A stretch of DNA of 64,000 nucleotides from Micromonospora violae (GCF_004217135.1 NZ_SHKK01000001.1:3844001-3908000); one strand, 5' to 3'; shown: positions 53,582 through 62,626, numbered from the stretch's first letter. Made by a program: numbers and translations. The notes: generated from the letters alone by a model not told the origin.

Positions 53582-54919
53582 GTGGGCGGCTACCGGCGGA
53601 GTGGACGGCTGGGACCGGCTGTCCCGATCGCTCCCGGCGCCCGGGTGGACAAGTTCGAGGTCTTCTTCGACCTGGTCTTCGTCTTCTCGTTCTTCATCAT
53701 CACCCGGGCCACCGCCGCGAACATCACCGGTCGGCAGCTGCTGCACGCCGCCCTGGTGCTCGCCGTGCTCTGGTGGATCTGGGTGGTGCACAGCCTGGTC
53801 GCCACCCGGGTCCGGCTCGGCGAGGGTTACGTCCCGGTGCTCATGGTGATCGCGATGGTCGCCCTGTTCGCGTTCGCGCTGGCGCTGCCGCAGGCGTTCA
53901 GCGATCCGAAGGGGAGCGCCGCCGGCCCGATGCTGGTGGCCATCAGCTACGTCGTGGTCCGGGCCGTACACATGATCCTTTATCAGCATGTGGTGCGGGA
54001 CAGCCCGCAGGAGCGGCGGCAGCTGCGTCGGTTCGCCCCGGAGCTGGCGGTCAGCATCGTGCTGCTGCTGGCCGCCGCGCTGATCCCAGCGCAGATCACC
54101 AACCCCGACCAGGCCGCCATGGTCCGCGACGGGCTGTGGATCACCGTGGTGGTGGTCCAGTACGCCACCGGCTTCATCGTCGGGACCTGGGGCTGGGGGG
54201 TGACCAGCGCCGAGCACTGGACGGAGCGCTACGACCTCATCCTGATCATCGCGCTGGGCGAATCGATCATCTCGACCGGGGTGGGCGGCAACCTGCTCGG
54301 CAAGCCGGTCACCTGGCCGGCGGTGGCGGCCGCTGCGCTCGGCATCGTGGTCACCGCCGCCCTCTGGTGGGCGCACTTCGACTTCATCGCCCCGGCTGCC
54401 CGGATCGCCCTGCACGCGGCGGAGGGTGGCCCCCGGGTGGCGATGGCCCGCGACGCGTACGCGTACCTCTACCTGCTGATGATCGCCGGGGTGATCCTCT
54501 TCTCGATCGGCAACGAGGAGATCCTGCACAAGATCACTGACCCGGCCGGTGGGATCGCCGAGCAGGTCGAGGGACCGGCCGTGCCGATGCTCTTCGGCGG
54601 GCTGATCTGCTACTTCGCCGTCAACCTGCTGTTCCAGCTGCGCACGCTGCACACCGTGACGTGGACCCGCATCGGCGTCATCGTGGCGCTCACGGTGGCC
54701 CTCCCGATCGGTCAGCACCTGCCGGCGTTGGGCGCGCTCACCCTCGCAACCGTGATCTGTGTCGGCCTGGTGGCTGTGGAGGTGCTGGTGTTGTCGCAAT
54801 CCCGGCACGCCCTGCGGGCGGCCGTCTTCCAGGAGCGGACCACCCACGAGGCCCACGAGGCAGCCTGGCGTGCGCGCTGGCACGACGTCCCGGAGACCGA
54901 CGAGCCGACCACGCCGTGA
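53582..54919 (+). CDS. Low temperature requirement protein A (LtrA) family membrane protein
   Basis: 445 residues from GTG 53582, starting just before the conserved core. About ten to eleven hydrophobic helices are visible. Family marks are VDKFEVFFDLVFVFSF near 24 and the ERYDLILIIALGESI segment near 215. LtrA proteins are integral membrane proteins of unclear role, first linked to growth of Listeria in the cold. The C-terminus is a charged cytoplasmic tail (HEAHEAAWRARW). Confidence 0.9.
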   Translation: MGGYRRSGRLGPAVPIAPGARVDKFEVFFDLVFVFSFFIITRATAANITGRQLLHAALVLAVLWWIWVVHSLVATRVRLGEGYVPVLMVIAMVALFAFALALPQAFSDPKGSAAGPMLVAISYVVVRAVHMILYQHVVRDSPQERRQLRRFAPELAVSIVLLLAAALIPAQITNPDQAAMVRDGLWITVVVVQYATGFIVGTWGWGVTSAEHWTERYDLILIIALGESIISTGVGGNLLGKPVTWPAVAAAALGIVVTAALWWAHFDFIAPAARIALHAAEGGPRVAMARDAYAYLYLLMIAGVILFSIGNEEILHKITDPAGGIAEQVEGPAVPMLFGGLICYFAVNLLFQLRTLHTVTWTRIGVIVALTVALPIGQHLPALGALTLATVICVGLVAVEVLVLSQSRHALRAAVFQERTTHEAHEAAWRARWHDVPETDEPTTP

Positions 54920-54984
54920 CCGCGGCGGTTCCGCCGGGCTAGACTCCTGCGCAGCGTCGCGGTGCACCCGGCACGAAGGCCGCC

Positions 54985-55518
54985 GTGGGCATGGAGGCGC
55001 GGGGACAGCATGGGACGAACGTGCACCCAACCGGTTCACCGGCCGGCCGGCTCGCCGCCGTCGGCAATCAGATGATCGAGATTCACCTCTGGCTCAGCGC
55101 GGAACTGGCCCGGCTACAGACCGACCTCGACGCCCGCCCCTCCCGGGACCTGCGGGCGCACTGCCTGACCTTCTGCGCCGCGCTCGGCCGACACCACACC
55201 GGCGAGGACGCGGGCGCGTTCCGACTGCTCGCCGAGGAAGCCCCCGAGCTACGCCCCGTCATCGAGAATCTGATCACCGATCACGAGGTGGTGGCGGGGA
55301 TCCTGGAACGGATCGAGGCACTGCTGGGCGGCGACGCCCCCGTGCCCGTCGCCCAGGTGCGCGCCGAGTTGGCCGGCTTGGCCGCCCTGCTGGCGTCGCA
55401 CTTCCGCTACGAGGAGAAGCGGCTGGTCGCCGCACTGAACGCGCTCACCGGTCGACCCGGGACAGCCGAGGACCTGCTCGGGGTGACCGCGCCGCCGGCT
55501 GACCGGTCTCCCGTCTAG
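54985..55518 (+). CDS. Hemerythrin-like (HHE) protein
   Basis: Up to 177 residues; GTG 54985, ATG 54991 and GTG 55021 are possible starts with none strongly marked. The four-helix HHE domain supplies likely iron ligands: HLWLSAEL near 34, HHTGEDAG near 70, DHEVV near 99 and SHFRYEEKRL near 138, giving the His/Glu/Asp set. Such proteins bind a di-iron site and sense or buffer oxygen, NO or iron. The gene directly follows the LtrA gene in the same direction with 65 bp between. Confidence 0.85.
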   Translation: MGMEARGQHGTNVHPTGSPAGRLAAVGNQMIEIHLWLSAELARLQTDLDARPSRDLRAHCLTFCAALGRHHTGEDAGAFRLLAEEAPELRPVIENLITDHEVVAGILERIEALLGGDAPVPVAQVRAELAGLAALLASHFRYEEKRLVAALNALTGRPGTAEDLLGVTAPPADRSPV

Positions 55519-55615
55519 TCCCTTCCGCCCTGGTGGGCGGCCCCTTCAGGTCCGAGAGCCTGCGGGAAGGCTGCCGGATTCTGTACGCATCTTCGGCGAA
55601 CCCGGCTGTCGTGGG

Positions 55616-56830
55616 TCAAGCCGGTGCCGGAGCGGGCCGACCGATCAGCAGATGGAGCGCGCAGGCGAGCACCGCGAGCGCGGCTGCGGCGAGGCACAGC
55701 AGCCGTGCGCCGGCGCCATGCGTGAGAAGCAGGCCGCCGAGCCCTGCTCCGAGTGCCTGCCCCAGGTAGAGCGCGGAGGAGTTGAAGGAGATGACGACGC
55801 TGGCCAGGTCCGGTGCCAGTGCGGTGAGGCGGTGGTTGTTGGGTGTGGCCACGGCCCAGGCAGCAGCCCCGTTCAGAGCCATGACCACCGTGGCCATGGC
55901 TGTGGAGTACGTGATGGGGAAGGCCGCTAGCGTGAGCGCGAGCATGGCGCTGGCAAGCCAGAGTGTCGGTTCGGCTCCCCAGCGGTCGGCCAGCCATCCG
56001 CTGCCGAACGAACCCACCACACCGCCGACACCCCAGACCAGTAGCGCCACCGCCAGGGCGGCACCGGTGGTATGTGCGGTCTGGCCGAGTACCTCGGCGA
56101 TGTAGGTATAGACCATGATGCTGGAGGCGCTGGCCAACATCATGAACGCGACGATGGTCAGCACACGGCCCCGGGCCATGACCCCGAACCGCGCGGCCAG
56201 TGGCACCGTGGGGGGCATGGGTAGCCGTGGCAGCGTGGCCATCAACCCGACAAGCGCGACCACGCCGGTGGCGGCGACGAACACCAGGCTCGCCCGCCAC
56301 GACACCTGCTGGCCGATCGCGGTGCCGACGGGGACGCCGAGTACCGTTCCGACGGTCAACCCACCCAAGATCACCGCGAGCGCCTGGCCACGCCGGAGCG
56401 GTCCGGCGAGCGCTGCCGCGGCGGCCGATGCGTTGGGCGTGAACAGGGCTGCACCGAGTCCGGCCGCGATCCGCGCCGTGAGCAGCAGCGCCAGCGTCGG
56501 GGCGATCGCCGAGGCGAGATTGGCCAGGATGAACAAGGTCAGGGCGCAGGCCATTAACGGCTTGCGCGGCAGCCGCGCGGTGAAGGCGGCCAGCAGTGGA
56601 GCGGTCAGGCCGTAGACCAGCGCGAACGTGGTGATGACCTGGCCGGCCGCGCCAGCCGAAACGCTCAGGCCGTGCGAGATCTGCGGCAGGATGCCCGCCA
56701 GTACGAACGAGTCGGTGCCCATCGCGAACGACCCGACCGCAAGGACTGCGACCGGGCGACCCCACCTGGGCTTCTTGGTGGTGCCCGAGGTGTGGGCAGC
56801 GGCGACGTGGCTGCCATGTGATGTGGTCAT
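55616..56830 (-). CDS. MFS transporter (DHA1, drug-efflux type)
   Basis: 404 residues from ATG 56830 with twelve membrane helices. It has the DHA1 marks: a GTDSFVLAGILP first-helix motif, RIAAGLGAALFTP near 105, and GTVLGVPVGTAIGQ near 150 (motif C, typical of antiporters), plus the YIAEVLGQ mid-region. It resembles arabinose/chloramphenicol-type exporters (AraJ/Cml). Codon use and GC are somewhat lower than its neighbours, so the pair with its regulator may have been acquired. It is divergent from the MmyB-like regulator gene. Confidence 0.9.
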   Translation of the reverse strand: MTTSHGSHVAAAHTSGTTKKPRWGRPVAVLAVGSFAMGTDSFVLAGILPQISHGLSVSAGAAGQVITTFALVYGLTAPLLAAFTARLPRKPLMACALTLFILANLASAIAPTLALLLTARIAAGLGAALFTPNASAAAAALAGPLRRGQALAVILGGLTVGTVLGVPVGTAIGQQVSWRASLVFVAATGVVALVGLMATLPRLPMPPTVPLAARFGVMARGRVLTIVAFMMLASASSIMVYTYIAEVLGQTAHTTGAALAVALLVWGVGGVVGSFGSGWLADRWGAEPTLWLASAMLALTLAAFPITYSTAMATVVMALNGAAAWAVATPNNHRLTALAPDLASVVISFNSSALYLGQALGAGLGGLLLTHGAGARLLCLAAAALAVLACALHLLIGRPAPAPA

Positions 56831-56855
56831 GTGCTCAGCATGTGTGCGCGCCTTA

Positions 56856-56868
56856 ACCTGGTACAGGT
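56856..56868. promoter_or_regulatory. Possible operator between MFS and regulator genes
   Basis: ACCTG-GTA-CAGGT, a perfect 5-bp-arm inverted repeat, lies in the 94-bp divergent region between the MFS gene and the helix-turn-helix gene. Confidence 0.4.
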
Positions 56869-56924
56869 GCGCAGTTATGCTGGTATGAGTGCCACCAGGA
56901 CGAGCAGCGAAGGCGGGCACTTGT

Positions 56925-57770
56925 ATGGGAGCCGTGACGCAACGCGAACTTCTCGCCGGGTTTCTCCGGTCACGCCGGGAGGCGCTTGCTCCCGAGGAGG
57001 TCGGCATCGTGCGCGGGCCCCGTCGTCGCACCCCCGGGCTGCGGCGCGAGGAAGTGGCCCAGCTGTCGGGCGTCAGTGTCACCTGGTACACCTGGCTTGA
57101 GCAGGCCAGGGACATCAGCGTCAGCCGCCAGGTTCTGGAGAGCCTGGCGCGCACCCTGCACCTCACCGCCGCGGAACGGCGGCATCTGTTCACCCTCGCG
57201 GAGACCGCAGTGCCCGACGAGGCCCCACCGCGGAGGAGCGTCAATCCCACCCTCTGTCAATTGGTCACCGCCCTCCAACCCAACCCCGCCTACGTGATCG
57301 ACTCGTGCTGGGACGTACTCGCCTACAACCGGGCCTATGAATGCCTCGTCGGGGGCCTGGACGGCCTTCCCGAGGAGGAACGCAACAGCCTCTGGCTGTT
57401 GTTCACCCGGTCTGCGATGCGGACTCTGGTTGTCGACTGGCAGCGCGAGGCCAGGCAGATAGTCGGCCAGTTCCGTGCCTCCGCCGGCCGTTATCCCGAC
57501 GACCCCCGGATCGGCGCCCTCATCAGTGCGCTCAACGAGGCCAGCCCTGCGTTCGTCGCCATCTGGTCCGAACATCCCATTCAGGCATTCGCTTCAGCGA
57601 CCAAGCGATTCCATCATCCACGAGCAGGTCGTATCGACCTGAACTACACGAAACTCGCTGTGGTCGAGAACCCCACTCAGCACCTGGTGGTCTTCCTGCC
57701 TGCCACACCCAGCGACGCTTCGGGCCTGGGGCGGCTCGCCGCAGGCGACGAAGCAGACGCAGCGGGCTGA
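56925..57770 (+). CDS. Helix-turn-helix regulator with MmyB-like ligand domain
   Basis: 281 residues from ATG 56925, before VTQRELLAGFLRSRREAL; an upstream GTG at 56889 is less likely. Residues 8-80 are an XRE helix-turn-helix (RTPGLRREEVAQLSGVSVTW, YTWLEQARD). Residues 105-270 match the MmyB-like ligand-binding domain (NPAYVIDSCWDVLAYNRA, FHHPRAGRIDLNYTKL), which in relatives binds a fatty-acid-like molecule. Such genes are typically divergent to an SDR or MFS gene they control, as here. It is likely the repressor or activator of the MFS pump. Confidence 0.88.
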   Translation: MGAVTQRELLAGFLRSRREALAPEEVGIVRGPRRRTPGLRREEVAQLSGVSVTWYTWLEQARDISVSRQVLESLARTLHLTAAERRHLFTLAETAVPDEAPPRRSVNPTLCQLVTALQPNPAYVIDSCWDVLAYNRAYECLVGGLDGLPEEERNSLWLLFTRSAMRTLVVDWQREARQIVGQFRASAGRYPDDPRIGALISALNEASPAFVAIWSEHPIQAFASATKRFHHPRAGRIDLNYTKLAVVENPTQHLVVFLPATPSDASGLGRLAAGDEADAAG

Positions 57771-57793
57771 GACCGGGAGCCAGTTCTGTACGT

Positions 57794-58204
57794 CTAGGCG
57801 ACGGAACGGGCGGCTGTCCCGGTCTCCTCCACCTCCGGCACCGGGCCGGGCAGCCGCTCGTAGAAGCGGATCTTCTCCCGGAGGTGGTCGTACTGGCGCT
57901 GGAGCAGATCCATCTGCTCCTCGACCCGCGCCGCGTGGTGGCACAGCAGTTCGTGCCGCTCGTCGGTGGTGTGCTCGCCGTCGCGGGCCAGTTGCGCGTA
58001 GCGGCGCATCTGCGCGATCGGCATCCCGGTGTCACGCAGGCACCGGAACAGCTCCAGCCAGCCGAGGTCGTCGTCGGTGAAGACCCGCTGCCCACCCGCG
58101 GTCCGTTCCACGTCCGCCAGCAGGCCGATCTTCTCGTAGTACCGCAGAGTGTCCAGACTGAAGCCGCTGCGGCGGGCGGCCTCCGAGGGGGCGTAACCGC
58201 TCAT
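57794..58204 (-). CDS. MerR-family transcriptional regulator
   Basis: 136 residues from ATG 58204. It has an N-terminal winged helix (SEAARRSGFSLDTLRYYEKIGLL), then the GGQRVFTDDDLGWLE wing, a dimerising coiled coil (about 78-118), and no Cys cluster for metal or 2Fe-2S sensing. It is therefore of the general aldehyde/organic-responsive type rather than SoxR or CueR. A TACCAT box (58217-58212) lies 7 nt before the ATG, suggesting leaderless expression. It is divergent from an aldo/keto reductase gene across a perfect palindrome. Confidence 0.9.
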   Translation of the reverse strand: MSGYAPSEAARRSGFSLDTLRYYEKIGLLADVERTAGGQRVFTDDDLGWLELFRCLRDTGMPIAQMRRYAQLARDGEHTTDERHELLCHHAARVEEQMDLLQRQYDHLREKIRFYERLPGPVPEVEETGTAARSVA

Positions 58205-58224
58205 TCGCGAGATGGTAGTGCTTG

Positions 58225-58244
58225 ACCTGGAGCGCGCTCCAGGT
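58225..58244. promoter_or_regulatory. Probable MerR operator
   Basis: ACCTGGAGCGCGCTCCAGGT, a perfect 20-bp palindrome, overlaps a TTGACC -35-like box (58222-58227) that reads toward the aldo/keto reductase gene. CTTGACcTGGAGnnnnCTCCA is the usual form of MerR-type operators. Confidence 0.8.
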
Positions 58245-58259
58245 TGGAAGCTGGCGACC

Positions 58260-59249
58260 ATGACGACGACACGGACGTTGGGACGCAGCGGCATCACGGT
58301 GAGCGCGATCGGAATGGGATGCTGGGCCATCGGCGGCCCGCTCTGGGGTGACGACGGGCAGCCGTTCGGCTGGGGTGAGGTGGACGACGCCGAGTCCATC
58401 CGCACCATCCACCGCGCGCTCGACCTCGGGGTGACCCTGTTCGACACGGCCAGCAACTACGGCGCGGGGCACAGCGAACGGATCCTCGGGCAGGCCCTGG
58501 CCGGCCGACGGGACGACGTGGTGATCGCCACCAAGTTCGGCAACGTCAGCGACGAGACCACCCGGCGGGCGCTGGGCACCGACACCAGCCCGGCCTTCGC
58601 GGTACGCAGCCTCGACGACTCGCTCCGCCGGCTCGGCACCGACCACGTCGACATCTACCAACTGCACATCAACGCGCTGCCGGTGCCCGCCGCGCTCGAT
58701 CTGGTCGACACCCTGGAGGCCCTGGTCGACCAGGGCAAGATCCGGGCGTACGGCTGGAGCACCGACGACCCGGCCTCGGCGGAGGCATTCGCGGCCGCCG
58801 GCCCGCACTGCGCCGCGATCCAGCACGACGAGTCGGTGCTGCGCGACAACGCGGCGGTGCTGGCGGTCTGCGACAAACACGACCTGGCCAGCCTCAACCG
58901 TGGGCCGTTGGCGATGGGGCTGCTCACCGGATCGACCCGGGCGGTCGGAGCGGACGACGTACGTGGACGGGCACCGGAGTGGCTGGAGTGGTTCACCGAC
59001 GGCCGGCCAACGCCACACTGGGCGGCCCGGGTCGACCAGGTCCGCGCGGCGCTCACCGCCGACGGTCGGACGCTCGCGCAGGGGGCGCTCGGCTGGCTGC
59101 TGGCGCGCAGCCCGCGTACCGTCCCGATCCCTGGCCTGCGCACGGTGGCCCAGGCCGAGGAGAACCTGGCCACCCTGGCACTCGGGCCGCTGAGCCCCGA
59201 GGCGTACGCCGAGGTGGAGCGGCTCCTGGCCGACCTACGCTCCGCCTGA
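58260..59249 (+). CDS. Aldo/keto reductase under MerR control
   Basis: 329 residues from ATG 58260. AKR barrel with Asp/Tyr in FDTASNYGAGHSE near 60, Lys in VIATKFG near 90 and His in IYQLHIN near 138. Further marks are GRSGITVSAIGMG at the start, LNRGPLAMGLLTG near 218, and PIPGLRTVAQAEEN near 290. The substrate is unknown. It reads away from the MerR gene across a MerR-type operator, so it is likely induced by an aldehyde, ketone or electrophile. Confidence 0.92.
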   Translation: MTTTRTLGRSGITVSAIGMGCWAIGGPLWGDDGQPFGWGEVDDAESIRTIHRALDLGVTLFDTASNYGAGHSERILGQALAGRRDDVVIATKFGNVSDETTRRALGTDTSPAFAVRSLDDSLRRLGTDHVDIYQLHINALPVPAALDLVDTLEALVDQGKIRAYGWSTDDPASAEAFAAAGPHCAAIQHDESVLRDNAAVLAVCDKHDLASLNRGPLAMGLLTGSTRAVGADDVRGRAPEWLEWFTDGRPTPHWAARVDQVRAALTADGRTLAQGALGWLLARSPRTVPIPGLRTVAQAEENLATLALGPLSPEAYAEVERLLADLRSA

Positions 59250-59295
59250 CCCCTGGGGTGCCTCCGGTGGCGGAGGTTTGGACGAAGATGGGGGT

Positions 59296-60195
59296 ATGCG
59301 GATCCTCCTGGCCGGCGCGTCCGGCTTCCTTGGCACCCGGCTGGCCGACCTGCTCGTCAGCGACGGGCACGACGTCACCCGGCTGGTCCGCCGGCTGCCA
59401 GGCGGGCCGCAGGAGCGGCGGTGGGACCCGGCCGCCAGCCAGCTCGACCCGGCCGTGGTCGCCGAGGCCGACGCCGTGGTCAACCTGGCCGGCGCGGGCG
59501 TCGGCGACAAGCGCTGGAACGACGACTACCGCCGGTTGATCCGCACCAGCCGGGTGGACACCACCACCACGTTGGCGACCACCATCGCCGGGCTCCCCGC
59601 CTCGGACCGGCCCCGGGTGCTCCTCAACTCGTCGGCCGTGGGCTGGTACGGCAACACCGGCGACCGGGCGGTCGAGGAGGACGCGCCGGCCGGAGAGGGC
59701 TTCCTGGCCGACGTCTGCCGGGTCTGGGAGGCCGCGACCCGGCCGGCCGAGGACGCCGGGGTACGCGTGGTCCGGCTACGTACCGGCCTGCCGCTGCACC
59801 GCGACGGTGGTCTGCTCAAGCCGCAGCTGCTGCCGTTCAAGCTGGGCATCGCCGGCCGGCTGGGCAGCGGCCGGCAGTGGCTGCCGTGGATCTCGATGGT
59901 CGACTGGCTGGACGCCACCCGCTTCCTGCTCGACCGCGACGACATCGCCGGACCGGTCAACGTGGTGGGGCCGAACCCGGTGACCAACGCCGAGTTCACC
60001 CGCGAGCTGGCCCGGCAACTGCACCGGCCGGCGATCATCCCGATCCCGGCGCTGGCGCTCAAGGTGGCCCTCGGCGGCTTCTCCCACGAGGCCCTCACCA
60101 GCACCAGAGTCCTCCCCGGAGTCCTCACCAGAGCCGCCTACCCCTACCAGCACCCCACCCTCCCCCAAGCCCTAACAGCAGCCCTAACCCCCTAA
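59296..60195 (+). CDS. TIGR01777-family NAD(P)-binding epimerase-like protein
   Basis: 299 residues from ATG 59296. It is an extended/atypical SDR with the LLAGASGFLGTRLADLL loop at the start, VVNLAGAGVGDKRW near 60, the NSSAVGWYGNTGD active-site region near 117 with Tyr, and a C-terminal DUF1731-like domain (LPGVLTRAAYPYQHPTL) at the end. This YfcH-like family has no firm function; some members are linked to cell division. It follows the AKR gene by 46 bp. Confidence 0.88.
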   Translation: MRILLAGASGFLGTRLADLLVSDGHDVTRLVRRLPGGPQERRWDPAASQLDPAVVAEADAVVNLAGAGVGDKRWNDDYRRLIRTSRVDTTTTLATTIAGLPASDRPRVLLNSSAVGWYGNTGDRAVEEDAPAGEGFLADVCRVWEAATRPAEDAGVRVVRLRTGLPLHRDGGLLKPQLLPFKLGIAGRLGSGRQWLPWISMVDWLDATRFLLDRDDIAGPVNVVGPNPVTNAEFTRELARQLHRPAIIPIPALALKVALGGFSHEALTSTRVLPGVLTRAAYPYQHPTLPQALTAALTP

Positions 60196-60213
60196 CCCCC
60201 CGCCACCATTGGC

Positions 60214-60273
60214 GTTGATCAAGAGGTTTGCGTCAGATTCCGGCTTCCGGATGACGCAAACCTCTTGATCAAC
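60214..60273. repeat. 60-bp palindrome, identical to 61296-61355
   Basis: GTTGATCAAGAGGTTTGCGT (arm 60214-60235, 22 nt) is perfectly inverted at 60252-60273 around a 16-nt centre (GATTCCGGCTTCCGGA). All 60 bases match the copy at 61296-61355. It lies between the epimerase and LLM genes, both on the plus strand. Confidence 0.95.
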
Positions 60274-60362
60274 AGGGGCAGGGGGTCTCGCCCCACCCCG
60301 GCTGGTTCGGCCCTCGGCAGAAATCTGCGGTCGGTGGGCCGGCATGGGCCCAAGCTGGACCG

Positions 60363-61277
60363 ATGGCGATTTTCTCCCTCCAGGCCACCCCGACCGACGC
60401 GGCGAGCTGGGCCGAGCTGGCCCGTCGAGCCGAGGCCGTCGGCTTCGACGCTCTGCTCGCCGCCGACCACCCCGGCGACGTGACGTCACCGTTCGTGGCG
60501 CTGGCCGCCGCCGCCCCGTTCACGTCGACGATCGGCCTCGGCTCGTACGTGTCGAACCTCGGCGTACGGGAGCCGATGCTGCTCGCGGTCGACGTGGCCA
60601 CCCTCGATCTGATCTCCGGCGGACGGGCCCGGCTCGGTGTCGGCGCCGGTCACACCCCGGCGGAGTGGCGCGCGGTGGGCCGGGAACGCCCCGACGTGGC
60701 CGGCCGGGTCCGCCGTTGCGTGGCCGTCGCCGAGGCGGTCCGCGCCCTGCTCGACGGTGCCTCGGTCACCGTCGACTCGGCCGAGCTGACGATGCGCGAG
60801 GCGGTGCTGCGCGAACCCCGGCCGGTGCAGGACCGGATTCCGCTGACGATGGGTACGGCGAACTCGACGCTGCTGCGCTGGGCGGGCGCGCACGCCGACG
60901 TGGTCGGGCTGACCGGGTTCGGACGTACCCTCGCCGACGGCCACCAGCATGAGGCGCGCTGGCGGGCCGACCAGATCGAGGCGCAACTGGCCTGCGTTGC
61001 CGCTGGCGCAGCCGGCCGGGCCGACCCGCCGGCGCTGGAGGCTCTGGTGCAGACGGTGGTGGTCACCGACGACGCGGAGGCTGCCGCCGCGGAGCAGGCC
61101 CGGCGCATCGGCACGAGCGCCGCCGAACTGCTGGCCACCCCGTTCGTGCTGATCGGCACAGTGGACGAGATCGTCACGGCGGTCGCCGAGCACGAACGGC
61201 GCTGGGGGGTGACCCGGTTCGTGGTCCGCAGCAACGCGCTGGGCCCGCTGACGCCGGTCCTGTCCCGCCTGACCTGA
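60363..61277 (+). CDS. LLM-class flavin-dependent oxidoreductase
   Basis: 304 residues in the luciferase-like monooxygenase TIM barrel: ARRAEAVGFDALLAADHPG near 24, TIGLGSYVSNLGVREP near 56, RARLGVGAGHTPAEW near 90, and the late ELLATPFVLIGTVDEIV near 260. The family includes F420- and FMN-dependent oxidoreductases; the size and actinobacterial setting favour F420. The substrate is unknown. The gene is flanked on both sides by identical 60-bp palindromes. Confidence 0.88.
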   Translation: MAIFSLQATPTDAASWAELARRAEAVGFDALLAADHPGDVTSPFVALAAAAPFTSTIGLGSYVSNLGVREPMLLAVDVATLDLISGGRARLGVGAGHTPAEWRAVGRERPDVAGRVRRCVAVAEAVRALLDGASVTVDSAELTMREAVLREPRPVQDRIPLTMGTANSTLLRWAGAHADVVGLTGFGRTLADGHQHEARWRADQIEAQLACVAAGAAGRADPPALEALVQTVVVTDDAEAAAAEQARRIGTSAAELLATPFVLIGTVDEIVTAVAEHERRWGVTRFVVRSNALGPLTPVLSRLT

Positions 61278-61295
61278 CCCAGCGCCGACCGCCCT

Positions 61296-61355
61296 GTTGA
61301 TCAAGAGGTTTGCGTCAGATTCCGGCTTCCGGATGACGCAAACCTCTTGATCAAC
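61296..61355. repeat. 60-bp palindrome, identical to 60214-60273
   Basis: Same 22-nt arms and 16-nt centre as the first copy. It lies between the convergent LLM and esterase genes, where it could act as a terminator for both. Confidence 0.95.
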
Positions 61356-61390
61356 GAAAGCAGGCGGGGGCGAATGGGTGGGTGTGGGGG

Positions 61391-62626
61391 TTAGCAGCCG
61401 ATTACCCAGTGGTTGGGGGCGGTTTGTTTGAGGGTGCTGGTGTAGAAGGTGTTGTAGAGGCCCATGCGCTGGTTCGAGCCGTTGGCGTAGGCGTAGCCGC
61501 CGGACTGGTACGCCCGGCCGGCCACCACGTGCGCGTAGTTGCTGGCCGTCACGCAGGTCGGCGGCACGCTCGGGGTGGGCGTCGGGGTCGGGGTGGCCGT
61601 CGGGGTCGGCGTGGGCGTGACGGTCGGGGTCGGGGTCGGGTTGGTGCCGCCACCGTTCAGGCCGAAGAAGAGCGCGTCCCGGTACGTCGAGCAGATGGTG
61701 TCCAGGAAGTACGCCCCTGCGGTGCCGCACTGTTCGGCAGCGGAGCCGGGGTCGACCGGGGTGCCGTGGCCCATCCCGGAGATCCGGTAGAGCCGCACGT
61801 CGTCGTTGCCGTACACCTCCAGGCTGGTGTTGCCGGGCAGCGACGAGGTGCTGGTCGGGGTCTGCGACACGCCGCGTACGTTGGTCCACTGGTCGCGGGA
61901 CTCGGTGCCGTTGAGCGGGGTGACAGTGGTGTCCGAGGTGCCGTGCCAGATCGCCACCCGGGGGCGCGGGCCGGTGTAGCCGGAGTACGCGCCCCGCACC
62001 AGGTCGCCCCAGGCGGCCGGGGTCTTGTCCGCGCCCGGGTTCATGCAGCTGAACGCGTTGACCATGCTGGTGGCGCAGCGGTACGGGATCCCGGCGATGA
62101 TCGACCCGGCGGCGAAGACGTCCGGGTAGGTGGCCAGCATGACCGCGCTCATCGCCCCGCCGGCGGAGAGCCCGCTGACGTAGACGCGGGAGCCGTTCAC
62201 CGCGAAGTTCGTCTTGGCGTGGTCGACCATCTGCTTGATCGACAGCGCCTCGCCCTGCCCCCGGGTGGTGTCCCCCGCCTCGAAGAAGTTGAAGCAGGAG
62301 CTGGCGTTGTTGCCGGACGGCTGCTGGGCGACGATCAGGGCGAACTTCCACTGGTCGGCGTACTTCTGCCAGCCGGAGTTGGCGAAGTAACCGGCGGCGT
62401 TCTGGGCGCACCCGTGCAGCAGCACGACGGCCGGGGAGTTGGCCGGTAGGCCGTCCGGGCGGTAGGCGTACATGGCGAGGTTGCCGGGGTTGGAGCCGAA
62501 CCCGGTGACCTGGGTGAGGGTGGCGGCCTGGGCAGGCGCGGCGACCGCGACCGCGCCCGCCACGGCGAGGGCGAGCCCGGCGACCGCACCGAGCAGCCGG
62601 GTGAGGGTGGACGAGGAGCGGCGCAC
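61391..62626 (-). CDS. Secreted PHB-depolymerase-like esterase
   Basis: 411 residues. A signal peptide (1-34, ending AAPAQA) is followed by an alpha/beta-hydrolase domain of the LpqC / short-chain PHA depolymerase (esterase D-like) type: LLHGCAQNA near 70, the nucleophile in VSGLSAGGAMS near 150, and HGTSDTTV and GMGHGTP for Asp and His. A (PT)n linker (PTPTPTVTPTPTP near 330) leads to a C-terminal 55-residue domain (CVTASNYAHVV, YNTFYTSTLKQ, HWVIGC) seen in extracellular esterases. Substrates could be PHB, feruloyl or acetyl-xylan esters. Confidence 0.9.
   Translation of the reverse strand: MRRSSSTLTRLLGAVAGLALAVAGAVAVAAPAQAATLTQVTGFGSNPGNLAMYAYRPDGLPANSPAVVLLHGCAQNAAGYFANSGWQKYADQWKFALIVAQQPSGNNASSCFNFFEAGDTTRGQGEALSIKQMVDHAKTNFAVNGSRVYVSGLSAGGAMSAVMLATYPDVFAAGSIIAGIPYRCATSMVNAFSCMNPGADKTPAAWGDLVRGAYSGYTGPRPRVAIWHGTSDTTVTPLNGTESRDQWTNVRGVSQTPTSTSSLPGNTSLEVYGNDDVRLYRISGMGHGTPVDPGSAAEQCGTAGAYFLDTICSTYRDALFFGLNGGGTNPTPTPTVTPTPTPTATPTPTPTPSVPPTCVTASNYAHVVAGRAYQSGGYAYANGSNQRMGLYNTFYTSTLKQTAPNHWVIGC

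Noticed and set aside
50402..55039. Open frame of about 1,545 codons on the minus strand
   Set aside because: It runs antisense through lpdA, sucB and the LtrA gene, all with clear families, and its translation is low-complexity. High GC keeps such frames open by chance.
60214..61355. Insertion sequence ending in the 60-bp palindromes
   Set aside because: The enclosed gene is an LLM oxidoreductase, no transposase is present and no target-site duplication was seen; kept as a repeat finding only.
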